From positions 1 through 40,062 of the forward strand of contig JAJEAG010000031.1 in the NCBI GenBank assembly GCA_022824265.1: a stretch of 40,062 nt of DNA, written 5' to 3'. Origin of the DNA: Candidatus Poribacteria bacterium (GTDB taxonomy: Bacteria; Poribacteria; WGA-4E; WGA-3G). Positions within the stretch are counted from its first letter, which is position 1; each line of letters begins with the position of its first letter. Below the pieces are notes generated by a model. It was not told the DNA's origin. It saw only the letters and a list, made by a program, of their open reading frames with translations, and made no database searches. Positions 32,847 to 40,062 of the stretch are shown piece by piece. Made by a program: the position numbers and the translations under genes.

Positions 32847-34140
32847 GCATGAAGAACAAATATCACTTTTTGACATTGAAAAGACCTCTAACATATTAAA
32901 AGAAAGTGTTGAATGTGATGAGGTAGATTTTGTCTCCTTTCGAGAGTTAGTCCCTGAAATCACCGACACAGGTTACCTGACCCACGCCATCGTGTCATAC
33001 CCCGCGAAATTCATCCCACAAGTCGTCAGATATGCAATAAACACTTACACAAAAGAAGATGATTGGATTATTGATCCATTCGCAGGTTCAGGAACTGTAG
33101 GCGTGGAAGCATATCTATGCAAACGAAACGCTGTTCTCTTTGACTTAAACCTGCTTTTAAATCACATTATGCCGCTAAAGGTTTATCGCGGAAAAGAACG
33201 GCTGAAGATAGAATCGTTAGGAAATCTATTAGACGGTATGATAGAGAATAATACACACCTTTTTGCACCATCCTGGTCCAATGTCAACTATTGGTACGCA
33301 CCTGAAATCTTAGAACTGCTTTCGCAATATTGGGGGTTTATCCACAACATAGAACAAGATGTCTATACCGGAATTATCAAATCAGCACTACTAAAGGTCA
33401 GCAAACGCTTCTCCTACACCGAACACAGAACACCAAAATTAGCAAGATCCAAACGTAAGTTAGCGGCAATTGAAGAGCTGCTCAAGGAAAATTGGAAGGA
33501 GAAGCTCATTGATGTAGTCTACGACCACTCCTTCAAAACATTAAGTCGCATAAACGACTTTGTAACCCTTACAAAACATCATCAAAATCAGGTAGATTTT
33601 CATGGGGGCGTTGATTCTTCTTATATTGATGTGCCACGCGAATGTGACGCACTTATCACTTCGCCTCCTTATCTACAAGCACAAGAATACATCCGATCCA
33701 CAAAGATGGATCTCTACTGGTTAGGACACACCGATGAAGAAATTCAAGCACTATCACGTCTTGAAATCCCCTATCGCAAAGCAGACCGTATGATACATAC
33801 AAAAACGTTGGACAATATCAGGGACAAACTCACACGTCCAGACCTATGCAACCGCCTTGACTCCTACTTTTGCCACACGATAAACGCACTTGAAAATACC
33901 GTGAACCGATTGAAACCGAATGCAACCGCATGTATTTTTGTAGGCAATCCACGCATTGATGGCATCACCGTCGAACTCTGGCGAATCTTAGCGGAATATT
34001 TTACAGAACGCGGTTACCAATTTGAAAAAGTCTATGAAGATAGGATTAAAACACGCCAACTGTTCGGAGTGCGTAAAAATAAAAATCCCGATGGAATGAA
34101 GTCGGAATATTTACTTATATTGAGAAAGACGACTGTTTGA
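32833..34140 (+). CDS. DNA methyltransferase (SPPY type) of the R-M system
   Basis: The 435-residue product has SAM-binding motif I DPFAGSGTVG (81-90) and catalytic motif IV TSPPY (276-280). SPPY points to an N4-cytosine (or possibly N6-adenine) methyltransferase. About 190 residues lie between the motifs, consistent with a target-recognition region placed between them. The C-terminal GYQFEKVYEDRI and LLILRK strands finish the fold. The start at 32,833 lies within the end of the endonuclease gene. Past its first 100 bases the codon use looks closer to the host genes than that of the endonuclease. Confidence 0.85.
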   Translation: MKNYKHEEQISLFDIEKTSNILKESVECDEVDFVSFRELVPEITDTGYLTHAIVSYPAKFIPQVVRYAINTYTKEDDWIIDPFAGSGTVGVEAYLCKRNAVLFDLNLLLNHIMPLKVYRGKERLKIESLGNLLDGMIENNTHLFAPSWSNVNYWYAPEILELLSQYWGFIHNIEQDVYTGIIKSALLKVSKRFSYTEHRTPKLARSKRKLAAIEELLKENWKEKLIDVVYDHSFKTLSRINDFVTLTKHHQNQVDFHGGVDSSYIDVPRECDALITSPPYLQAQEYIRSTKMDLYWLGHTDEEIQALSRLEIPYRKADRMIHTKTLDNIRDKLTRPDLCNRLDSYFCHTINALENTVNRLKPNATACIFVGNPRIDGITVELWRILAEYFTERGYQFEKVYEDRIKTRQLFGVRKNKNPDGMKSEYLLILRKTTV

Positions 34141-34209
34141 TAGCGTTGCCTTTAAATCCTGGTTCAGCCAATATCAAATACTCTACACTACCCTCTTCCC
34201 ACTTTTTCA

Positions 34210-34237
34210 TTGACACCATTTCCCGTAATATTATAAA
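34210..34237 (+). promoter_or_regulatory. Probable promoter of sppA
   Basis: TTGACA (34,210-34,215) and TATAAA (34,232-34,237) are 16 bp apart. Between it and the sppA ATG lies a small hairpin GGCGG/CCGCC (34,257-34,277) and then AAGGAG (34,281-34,286), so the leader is about 50 nt with a stem just ahead of the ribosome binding site. Confidence 0.6.
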
Positions 34238-34291
34238 ATAAAACAAAAATCGTAGCGGCGGGACCATCAAATCCGCCAGCAAGGAGACGAA

Positions 34292-36112
34292 ATGAAATCT
34301 CTACATACCTTCAAGCAAATAGCAACAGCACTGCTTCTACTACTCCTTATTACCCTACCCCTAACTGCTGAGGAGCAACCCGAAGAAGCACCACCTCCTC
34401 TCAAAAAATACGTTGAGTTCACCCTAAGCGGCACCTATACCGACACAAAAGAGATCAGCTTTTTTGGTACTTCTTCAACAAAAACAATGCGCGGACTTTT
34501 CAAGAAATTGGACGCACTCAAAAATGACGATGAAGTCGCAGGCATCATCTTCAAAATCGGAAACATCGGTGTAGGATGGGCAAACTTACAGGAATTAAGA
34601 GAGAAATTAGATGAAATCCGTGAGACAGACAAAGAGATGATCGCATATCTTGAAGGTGGTGGTAATGCACAATATCTCCTCGCCGCTGCAATGGACAGAA
34701 TTGTTCTGATGCCCGTAGGAACACTTAATCTAATCGGTTTACGTTCCGAAATATTCTTCTTCAAAGGACTATTAGAAAAACTGGATATTGAAGCCGATAT
34801 GCTCGCAATGGGTAAATTCAAATCCGGTGTTGAACCGTTTACACGCGACAGCATGTCTGATGCCTTCCGAGAATCCATGACCGAATTACTTGACGACCTG
34901 TACTCCCAAATGTTGGGTAAGATTGCTGACGGAAGAGACGAAATAACACCTGAACTTACTGCAAAATTGGTTGATAGCGGTCCCTTCACTGCAAAAGAAG
35001 CACAAGAGTTAAATCTCGTTGATGAACTTCAATACTACGATGAACTACTGGATACAATCAATGCAGAAAATAAGGGAGAAGCAGAAGTTGCTCCAAAAGA
35101 CACCGATAAGAAACGAAAAATGCCTAACATGAATAGTTTCGCTGGAATGATGCAGCTGTTCAGTATGTTGAACCCACCACAACGTGCAAAACCACGTCCC
35201 GCAGACAAACAAATCGCACTTATCTACGCAAGCGGTCCCATCTTACCCGACTTTAACTCACCCTTCCCAACAACGTCTATGATTACACCGAAGGGATTAA
35301 AGGATACGTTTAAGAAGGTGCGTTCCGACGATGCTGTTAAAGCAGTAGTTTTCCGCGTTGATAGTCCGGGCGGTTCCGCACTCGCATCCGACCTAATCTG
35401 GCGTGAAGTTATGCTAACACAACGCAAAAAACCTGTCATCGTCTCTATGGCAAACTATGCTGCCTCTGGTGGTTATTACATTTCAATGGCAGCAGGAACA
35501 ATAGTCGCACAACCCGGAACACTCACGGGTTCTATCGGAGTCTACGGCGGCAAACTCAATATGAAAGGTCTCTATAACAAAATCGGTCTGAAAAAAGAGA
35601 TAATCACACACGGGCAAAACGCAACAATCTATTCAGATTACGGCAACTTTTCACCGACAGAACGAGAACGCGTTGAAAAAATGATGAAGACTATCTATGA
35701 CGATTTTGTTAACAAAGCTGCAGCAGGCAGGAAAACAACCTATGACGAGATTCATGCCGTCGCACAAGGTAGAGTCTGGACAGGAAAACAAGCAAAAGAA
35801 CTCGGACTCGTTGATGAAATCGGTGGACTTGAAACTGCACTAACAATCGCAAAAAAACAAGGCGAAATTGCCGATGATGATAAATACGACATCATCGTGC
35901 TACCTGAAGAAAAACCCTTTTTAGAACAATTCTTAGAAAGCATGCTTGAAGTAGAGATGGAAATTTCAGAGTCATTACCTCTACAAATAGCACAACAACA
36001 CCCGCTATTTCCGTTGTTAAAAGGACAATGGCATCAGATAATAACATGGATAACCCTATTTGAAAAGGAACGAGTAATCACAGCACTACCTTTTGATATT
36101 ACAATCCGGTGA
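34292..36112 (+). CDS. sppA: Signal peptide peptidase SppA (long, 67K type)
   Basis: SppA is a membrane-anchored Ser/Lys protease that degrades cleaved signal peptides and membrane protein fragments. The 606-residue product has an N-terminal signal/anchor (about 8-26) and two tandem crotonase-like halves. The catalytic lysine is most likely Lys177 in GKFKSGVEPF of the first half, and the nucleophile Ser391 in NYAASGGYYIS of the second. DSPGGSALASDLIW lies before it, as in E. coli SppA. A charged linker (about 258-300) joins the halves. It has its own promoter and appears monocistronic. Confidence 0.93.
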   Translation: MKSLHTFKQIATALLLLLLITLPLTAEEQPEEAPPPLKKYVEFTLSGTYTDTKEISFFGTSSTKTMRGLFKKLDALKNDDEVAGIIFKIGNIGVGWANLQELREKLDEIRETDKEMIAYLEGGGNAQYLLAAAMDRIVLMPVGTLNLIGLRSEIFFFKGLLEKLDIEADMLAMGKFKSGVEPFTRDSMSDAFRESMTELLDDLYSQMLGKIADGRDEITPELTAKLVDSGPFTAKEAQELNLVDELQYYDELLDTINAENKGEAEVAPKDTDKKRKMPNMNSFAGMMQLFSMLNPPQRAKPRPADKQIALIYASGPILPDFNSPFPTTSMITPKGLKDTFKKVRSDDAVKAVVFRVDSPGGSALASDLIWREVMLTQRKKPVIVSMANYAASGGYYISMAAGTIVAQPGTLTGSIGVYGGKLNMKGLYNKIGLKKEIITHGQNATIYSDYGNFSPTERERVEKMMKTIYDDFVNKAAAGRKTTYDEIHAVAQGRVWTGKQAKELGLVDEIGGLETALTIAKKQGEIADDDKYDIIVLPEEKPFLEQFLESMLEVEMEISESLPLQIAQQHPLFPLLKGQWHQIITWITLFEKERVITALPFDITIR

Positions 36113-36131
36113 TTTTAGCAAAATCTTAAAC

Positions 36132-36165
36132 GCGTTTGTAGTCGCGCAATTCATTGCGCCTCTTA
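36132..36165. repeat. GCGCAAT palindrome module, copy 2
   Basis: A 34-base stretch starting GCGTTTGTAGTCGCGCAATT is repeated exactly at 37,101-37,134. It contains the perfect palindrome GCGCAAT-TC-ATTGCGC. A diverged inverted copy is at 171-199. It lies directly after sppA; the palindrome can form a hairpin in the transcript. Confidence 0.8.
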
Positions 36166-36233
36166 TATTCATTATCTATTTTTGAATTTTCCACTGGGAC
36201 AATACATATCAATAATTGTGGGGTTTACTATAT

Positions 36234-37037
36234 ATGAATAACAACGATTTTCATGTGGATATAACCGACGAACAAGTAACCTTTTTTCAGGAAAACGGAT
36301 ATCTGAGCATACAGCAGATCACAACCGATAAAGAGATAGAATGGCTCAAGGGAATTTACGATGAACTCTTCACGGAACGCACAGGTGAGGAACAGGGACG
36401 TTATTTTGATTTAGCAGGTCCCCGCGCACATAAAGGCAAAGAGACATTACCACAAGTCTTAGGTCCTGAAGCACAATTCCCTGAACTCCGCGAATCTATC
36501 TATTTCCAAAACGCACGCAGACTCGCAGCAAAACTGCTCAGCGTTGAAATGGAAAACGTCGGTGGCGGTGGACACATGATACTAAAGCCTGCAAACTACG
36601 GAAACGAAACCCCGTGGCACCAAGACGAAGCATACTGGAATCCAACCGTCTTACCACATAGTTTGAGCGTTTGGCTTCCACTTGACAAAGCAACAATAGA
36701 GAGTGGATGCCTCCATTTTATCCCAAAATCCCACAAAGGAGACGTGCATTGGCATCGGCATATCAACAACGATCCACTCGTACACGGCTTAGTAACAGAT
36801 GACGTTGATCCATCAGAGGCAGTTGTATGTCCCATACCTGCAGGCGGTGCAACGTTCCATCACTGTCGCACCCTACACTATTCAGCCCCAAACAGCACAG
36901 ACCAAGAACGTAGGGCATATATCCTTGTCTTCAGCGGTCCGTCCCAAAAGTTGGACGAACCCGCACACCGACCATGGATAGAAGAGGAGCAAGAAGCACT
37001 CGCAAAACTAAAATCCTTAGCAGCAGAAAGGGAGTAA
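36234..37037 (+). CDS. Phytanoyl-CoA dioxygenase family protein
   Basis: The 267-residue product belongs to the Fe(II)/2-oxoglutarate-dependent PhyH family. The iron triad is visible as His129 and Asp131 in PWHQDEAYW and His215 in LHYSAPN; Arg227, 12 residues later, probably binds 2-oxoglutarate. The N-terminal TDEQVTFFQENGYL is typical of the family. The substrate cannot be told, since family members hydroxylate many small molecules. The ATG at 36,234 is preferred to a TTG at 36,216. It is flanked on both sides by palindromic repeats. Large numbers of such genes are reported from Poribacteria, which is part of my taxonomic guess. Confidence 0.9.
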   Translation: MNNNDFHVDITDEQVTFFQENGYLSIQQITTDKEIEWLKGIYDELFTERTGEEQGRYFDLAGPRAHKGKETLPQVLGPEAQFPELRESIYFQNARRLAAKLLSVEMENVGGGGHMILKPANYGNETPWHQDEAYWNPTVLPHSLSVWLPLDKATIESGCLHFIPKSHKGDVHWHRHINNDPLVHGLVTDDVDPSEAVVCPIPAGGATFHHCRTLHYSAPNSTDQERRAYILVFSGPSQKLDEPAHRPWIEEEQEALAKLKSLAAERE

Positions 37038-37050
37038 GTACGCCATAACG

Positions 37051-37134
37051 GTAGGTTCGGTTTCCTAACCGAACCATAGGTGTCAATTTAAGGACGAGGT
37101 GCGTTTGTAGTCGCGCAATTCATTGCGCCTCTTA
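37051..37134 (+). repeat. Composite palindromic intergenic repeat, copy 3
   Basis: GGTTCGGTT-TCCT-AACCGAACC (37,054-37,075) is a perfect 9-bp hairpin. It is joined by a linker with GTCAATTTAAGGA to the GCGCAAT module (37,101-37,134). The same two modules and linker occur in opposite orientation at 171-250. The first module also occurs in diverged form at 24,261-24,285. Confidence 0.8.
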
Positions 37135-37180
37135 CATTATCGTAGGTCGGAGCGAGCGAAGCGACCTCCGACATGAATAC

Positions 37181-37262
37181 AAAGCCCCAGAGGGGCGAAA
37201 GGTGTATAGAATACCTATCACGCCAAGTCTAAAGCCCCAGCGGGGCGAAAGGTGTATAGAAT
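37181..37262 (+). repeat. Two 32-bp direct repeats with GCCCC/GGGGC hairpin
   Basis: The unit AAAGCCCCAG(A/C)GGGGCGAAA, then GGTGTATAGAAT, occurs at 37,181-37,212 and 37,231-37,262 with one difference, so the period is 50 bases. Each unit can form a GCCCC-3nt-GGGGC stem. Two copies with an 18-base spacer are too few, and no cas gene is near, so this is not called a CRISPR array. Confidence 0.85.
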
Positions 37263-37358
37263 CACCAATGCTTATACTACAAATAATAGGTTTTCATTCA
37301 CAAACACAGAAATCTGTGTAATCCGAAATTCAGACAATTAAAATACGGTCACCAAACA

Positions 37359-38390
37359 ATGAACATCATCTGCACAGGCATCAGTTGCTCAGGACGCAAA
37401 GAACTCCTAAAAGACTTTGAAGCACTCTGCATCCAGCGACAACTCAACATTGGATTCTTCAACGTCGGCGATTACATGCACCGCGTCGCAGCAGAATCCC
37501 GCGTCCACTTCACAGCCAAGGTCCTCGACTCCGACCCAGCCGTTTTATCTCTTGCACGACGCACCGCATTCTACGAAATAGCAAGAGATGCCCAAGCCTA
37601 TCAACATGCAATCATAGGATTACACGCATGCTTCCGATGGCGAGGCAGCCTGTTGGAAGGCTTCTCATTCAAAGACATTGAAATTCTTCCACCCGATATG
37701 TTCATTAATGTAGTTGACAACATAGCCGACATCTACCAACGCATGGAAAAAAGCACACAATGGTCAGGGACCAGAAAAGCAGCCCTCAACGTCTGGTTAG
37801 ACGAGGAAGAATTCCTAACAAGACAACTTGCACATCTCACAGAAAAACCGCACTACACCGTCGCAAGACAACATAACCTCGTAAATTTCTATGAACTACT
37901 CTTTTCAGAAAAACCGAAATTCTATCTAAGTTATCCGATAACACTCTTAAGAGACACACCCGAAGAAATACAGAGAATACGCAAGTTAGGTGAAAAACTT
38001 TCCAAATCATACATCTGCTTCGACCCGCTTGCCATAAAGGACATGGCACTTGTCACCTTCTCCAAAGCAGAAGCAGATGACGACATGCTGAACGTCCCTG
38101 AAACGATGAGTGAGTTAGATGATGATGTCATTGAGCAAATAAAAACCAGAACTATTTCACGGGATTACCAGTTTGTCCACCAGAGTGATTTTGTCGTAGT
38201 CATCTATCCCACCGACAAATTATCTCCTGGTGTCCTAAGCGAGATGAACTACGCCACTCGTCATAACAAACCTGTATACGCTGTCTACAACGAGACCCGT
38301 AGCATCTTCTTTGAAAACCTATGTGACAAAATATTTGATACCTTTGAAGAATTAGACAAATTTCTTAAAGAAACGTATGATATACAATAA
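37359..38390 (+). CDS. P-loop-like domain fused to a nucleoside deoxyribosyltransferase-like domain
   Basis: The 343-residue product seems to be two domains. Residues 1 to about 180 start with MNIICTGISCSGRKEL, which looks like the first strand and Walker A loop of an adenylate-kinase-like P-loop protein, but the normal GK(S/T) is GRKE. Residues about 186-343 resemble nucleoside 2-deoxyribosyltransferases and DUF4406: FYLSYPIT at the start, then SDFVVVIYP with Asp277, SPGVLSEMNYA with Ser289, Gly291 and Glu295 (the nucleophile position in that family), and NKPVYAVY. A role in nucleotide sensing or salvage is possible but unproven. It stands alone after the repeat block. Confidence 0.6.
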   Translation: MNIICTGISCSGRKELLKDFEALCIQRQLNIGFFNVGDYMHRVAAESRVHFTAKVLDSDPAVLSLARRTAFYEIARDAQAYQHAIIGLHACFRWRGSLLEGFSFKDIEILPPDMFINVVDNIADIYQRMEKSTQWSGTRKAALNVWLDEEEFLTRQLAHLTEKPHYTVARQHNLVNFYELLFSEKPKFYLSYPITLLRDTPEEIQRIRKLGEKLSKSYICFDPLAIKDMALVTFSKAEADDDMLNVPETMSELDDDVIEQIKTRTISRDYQFVHQSDFVVVIYPTDKLSPGVLSEMNYATRHNKPVYAVYNETRSIFFENLCDKIFDTFEELDKFLKETYDIQ

Positions 38391-38508
38391 TCCTTATTCT
38401 GCACTGTTGTTTCTGTATGTAATTTAATTGTCACCTTAGACACAATTTCTTTCGCAGAACACTTAGGGTTATATTTTAAAGTATTGATTCTATTTCCAAG
38501 AAACGAAT

Positions 38509-38537
38509 TTGACAGTTAGGTGTGTAAATCGTATAAT
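38509..38537 (+). promoter_or_regulatory. Perfect consensus sigma-70 promoter
   Basis: TTGACA (38,509-38,514), 17 bp, TATAAT (38,532-38,537): both hexamers and the spacing are exact consensus. It lies 35 bases ahead of the FRG-TPR gene start, with GGAG at 38,561-38,564 between. It is the strongest promoter I see in the window and suggests strong or tightly repressed expression. Confidence 0.8.
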
Positions 38538-38572
38538 ATAAACTAAGGATATCGGTCATCGGAGAAAAGACT

Positions 38573-40062
38573 GTGAATAAGCCAATTCATGCAGAACACC
38601 AGAATAAACTTGAGAAGATATTGGAAATAATCCGATTAATTGATGATAAATCGGTTAATGACGACTACATCTACCGTGGGGAACCTAAACACTATGAAAA
38701 AGTAACTTCGTCCCTCTACCGAGAATATCATGATGTTGAAGCAGAACATTTTGATATAGATGCAGTTGAAAAAGAAATATTATACGAAGCAAAAAAATAC
38801 ACCAATAAAACAGACGATTTTGAAATTCTTACCGAGATTCATTACTACGGAGGTAAAACTAACTTAATAGAGTTTACGTCCGATTATCGTGTAGCACTTT
38901 TTTTTGCGTGTGACAGTTTTCCTAATGATGATGGCAGACTTATCTTACAAAAAACTAATGAATTAGAAGATTGCATTAAGTACCCTCAGAAATCAATTAA
39001 TCAAATGGAATCTCTGAGTATTGTATTTGTAAAACCTTCTATTGGTTTTATTGTACCAAACGATATAATCTATATCCCAGCATCCTTAAAACAGACAATG
39101 CTGAATCATTTACGTGAGGATCACAACATATCTGCTGAAATTTTCTACAATGACCTCTACGGTTTTGTGAGAAACCGAAGTGTTCACCAGAGTGCTTATA
39201 CAGAGTTTTATAGGGGTGTGACACATCAAAATAGAGGGAATTCGGCCAAGAACCGTAAACAGAAACAGGATGAATATAATAAAGCAATTGCACATTATAC
39301 TGAAGCGTTAAAACTAAAACCTGATCTGTTTGGAGCCTATTGCAATCGTGGAGTTGTTCAAAGCGTTAATGGCGAGTTTACTAAAGCCATTGAAGACTTG
39401 AATGAAGCAATAAACTTGAACCCAGAGGACGCTAACATATTTCACAACCGTGGTGCCTTTTACGGTATAATAGGTGAGATTGACAAGGCAATTAAAGATT
39501 TGAACAAATCAATTATCCTGAATCCTGAGAATGCTAATGCATATTACAACCGCGGTATTTCTTACATCCAAAAAAGTAATTTTGATGCTGCTATCAAAGA
39601 TTATAGCAAAGCAATAAACTTAAATCCAGAGGATGCTAGAGTATATTTCTACCGCGCCTACGCTTATAGTATCAAAAGCAATGTCAATAAAGCTATTGAA
39701 GACTATAACAAGGCAATAAAACTCAACCCAGAACTCGCTGAAGCATATCACTATCGAGGAAATGCACACCAAATAAAAGGTGAAGTTGAAAAAGCTATTG
39801 AAGACTATAAACAGGCAATAAAACTCAATCCAAAAGATGTTAAATCTTTCTACAACCGTGGTAACATCTACAGGGAAATTAGCCAAGTTGAAAAAGCTAT
39901 TGAAGATTTCAACAAAGTAATAGAACTTAATCCTGAATTGCCCGAAGCATATTGCAATCGAGGAAGGGCTTACCGTGAAAAAGGTGAGTTTGACAAAGCT
40001 ATTGACGACATAAGCATAGCAATAAATCTCAATCCCAGTTATGCTAGTGCCTATAACAGTCG
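38573..40062 (+). CDS. FRG-domain protein with TPR repeats (3' end outside window)
   Basis: From GTG at 38,573, preceded by GGAG, the frame is open to the edge of the window (496 codons, no stop). Residues about 32-125 form an FRG domain: YIYRGEPKHYEKVTSSLYRE, then HYYGGKTNLIEFTSDYRVAL and FFAC. A middle region follows to about 205. From about 209 come tandem TPR units of 34 residues (AYxNRG...A IEDxNKAIxLNPE), at least seven complete ones plus a partial one at the edge. TPRs bind partner proteins; FRG domains are of unknown activity and occur in mobile or defence-like genes. No signal peptide is seen. Confidence 0.85.
   Translation, partial: MNKPIHAEHQNKLEKILEIIRLIDDKSVNDDYIYRGEPKHYEKVTSSLYREYHDVEAEHFDIDAVEKEILYEAKKYTNKTDDFEILTEIHYYGGKTNLIEFTSDYRVALFFACDSFPNDDGRLILQKTNELEDCIKYPQKSINQMESLSIVFVKPSIGFIVPNDIIYIPASLKQTMLNHLREDHNISAEIFYNDLYGFVRNRSVHQSAYTEFYRGVTHQNRGNSAKNRKQKQDEYNKAIAHYTEALKLKPDLFGAYCNRGVVQSVNGEFTKAIEDLNEAINLNPEDANIFHNRGAFYGIIGEIDKAIKDLNKSIILNPENANAYYNRGISYIQKSNFDAAIKDYSKAINLNPEDARVYFYRAYAYSIKSNVNKAIEDYNKAIKLNPELAEAYHYRGNAHQIKGEVEKAIEDYKQAIKLNPKDVKSFYNRGNIYREISQVEKAIEDFNKVIELNPELPEAYCNRGRAYREKGEFDKAIDDISIAINLNPSYASAYNS

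Larger units (their letters stand above)
37038..37358. other. Repeat-rich intergenic region
   Basis: No gene is visible. In order it holds the GGTTCGGTT hairpin module and the GCGCAAT module (37,051-37,134), a TCGTAGGTCGGAG/CTCCGAC inverted repeat (37,140-37,172), and two 32-base direct repeats (37,181-37,262). A promoter for the next gene must lie in or after this block but I see no clear hexamers. Confidence 0.7.

Noticed and set aside
37181-37262. Possible CRISPR array
   Set aside because: Only two repeats, one 18-base spacer, and no cas genes in the window.
39200-40062. Regular 102-base DNA periodicity suggesting a tandem repeat array
   Set aside because: Fully explained by the 34-residue TPR units of the coding sequence.
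1-40062. tRNA or rRNA genes
   Set aside because: I found no cloverleaf with a GTTCRANTC T-arm and no rRNA-like sequence by eye; a covariance search would settle this.

Overview
The window looks like part of a chromosome from an uncultured, AT-leaning bacterium of a deep lineage. Candidatus Poribacteria is my best guess, inferred from gene content (phytanoyl-CoA dioxygenase family protein, LamG protein, FRG/TPR protein, many palindromic intergenic repeats, a complex I locus with extra genes). No rRNA or ribosomal protein marker is present to prove it. Genes are tightly packed, use strong AAGGAG/GGAGG ribosome binding sites, and several start with TTG or GTG.

Region 1 (about 430-18,300, + strand) is a respiratory complex I locus with a near-consensus promoter in front of it. 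The order is nuoA-B-C-D, a VOC-family gene, a start-less small ORF, nuoE-F-G-H, nuoJ-K-L, a DNA methyltransferase, a DUF5069-like gene, nuoM, an NhaD/ArsB-type antiporter, nuoN, then a hairpin terminator. nuoI, encoding the subunit that carries two 4Fe-4S clusters, is absent from its usual place between nuoH and nuoJ and is not elsewhere in the window.

Region 2 (18,464-21,448, + strand) is a translationally coupled operon of an ECF sigma factor and three tandem paralogues that I assign to the DUF5694/TraB-like family. The middle paralogue has lost both signature histidines and a conserved glutamate. It is followed by about 600 bases without a real gene, holding an IS200/IS605-like end and a highly structured element of about 117 bases.

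Region 3 (22,046-27,885, - strand) is the conserved mnmE-jag-yidC-yidD-rnpA cluster for tRNA modification, membrane protein insertion and RNase P. An HNH endonuclease gene stands where rpmH is normally found. A nested palindromic element of about 190 bases and a probable terminator separate yidC from jag.

Region 4 (28,017-29,752, + strand) is a Rieske/cytochrome b pair with its own promoter and no cytochrome c gene beside it. Region 5 (29,811-34,140) is accessory: dispersed repeats, a frameshifted Rpn-type protein, a LamG protein, a truncated IS5-type transposase and a two-gene restriction-modification system. Region 6 (34,210-40,062) holds sppA, a phytanoyl-CoA dioxygenase family gene, a repeat-rich spacer, a protein joining a P-loop-like domain to a nucleoside-deoxyribosyltransferase-like domain, and an FRG-TPR protein that runs off the right edge behind a perfect TTGACA-17-TATAAT promoter.
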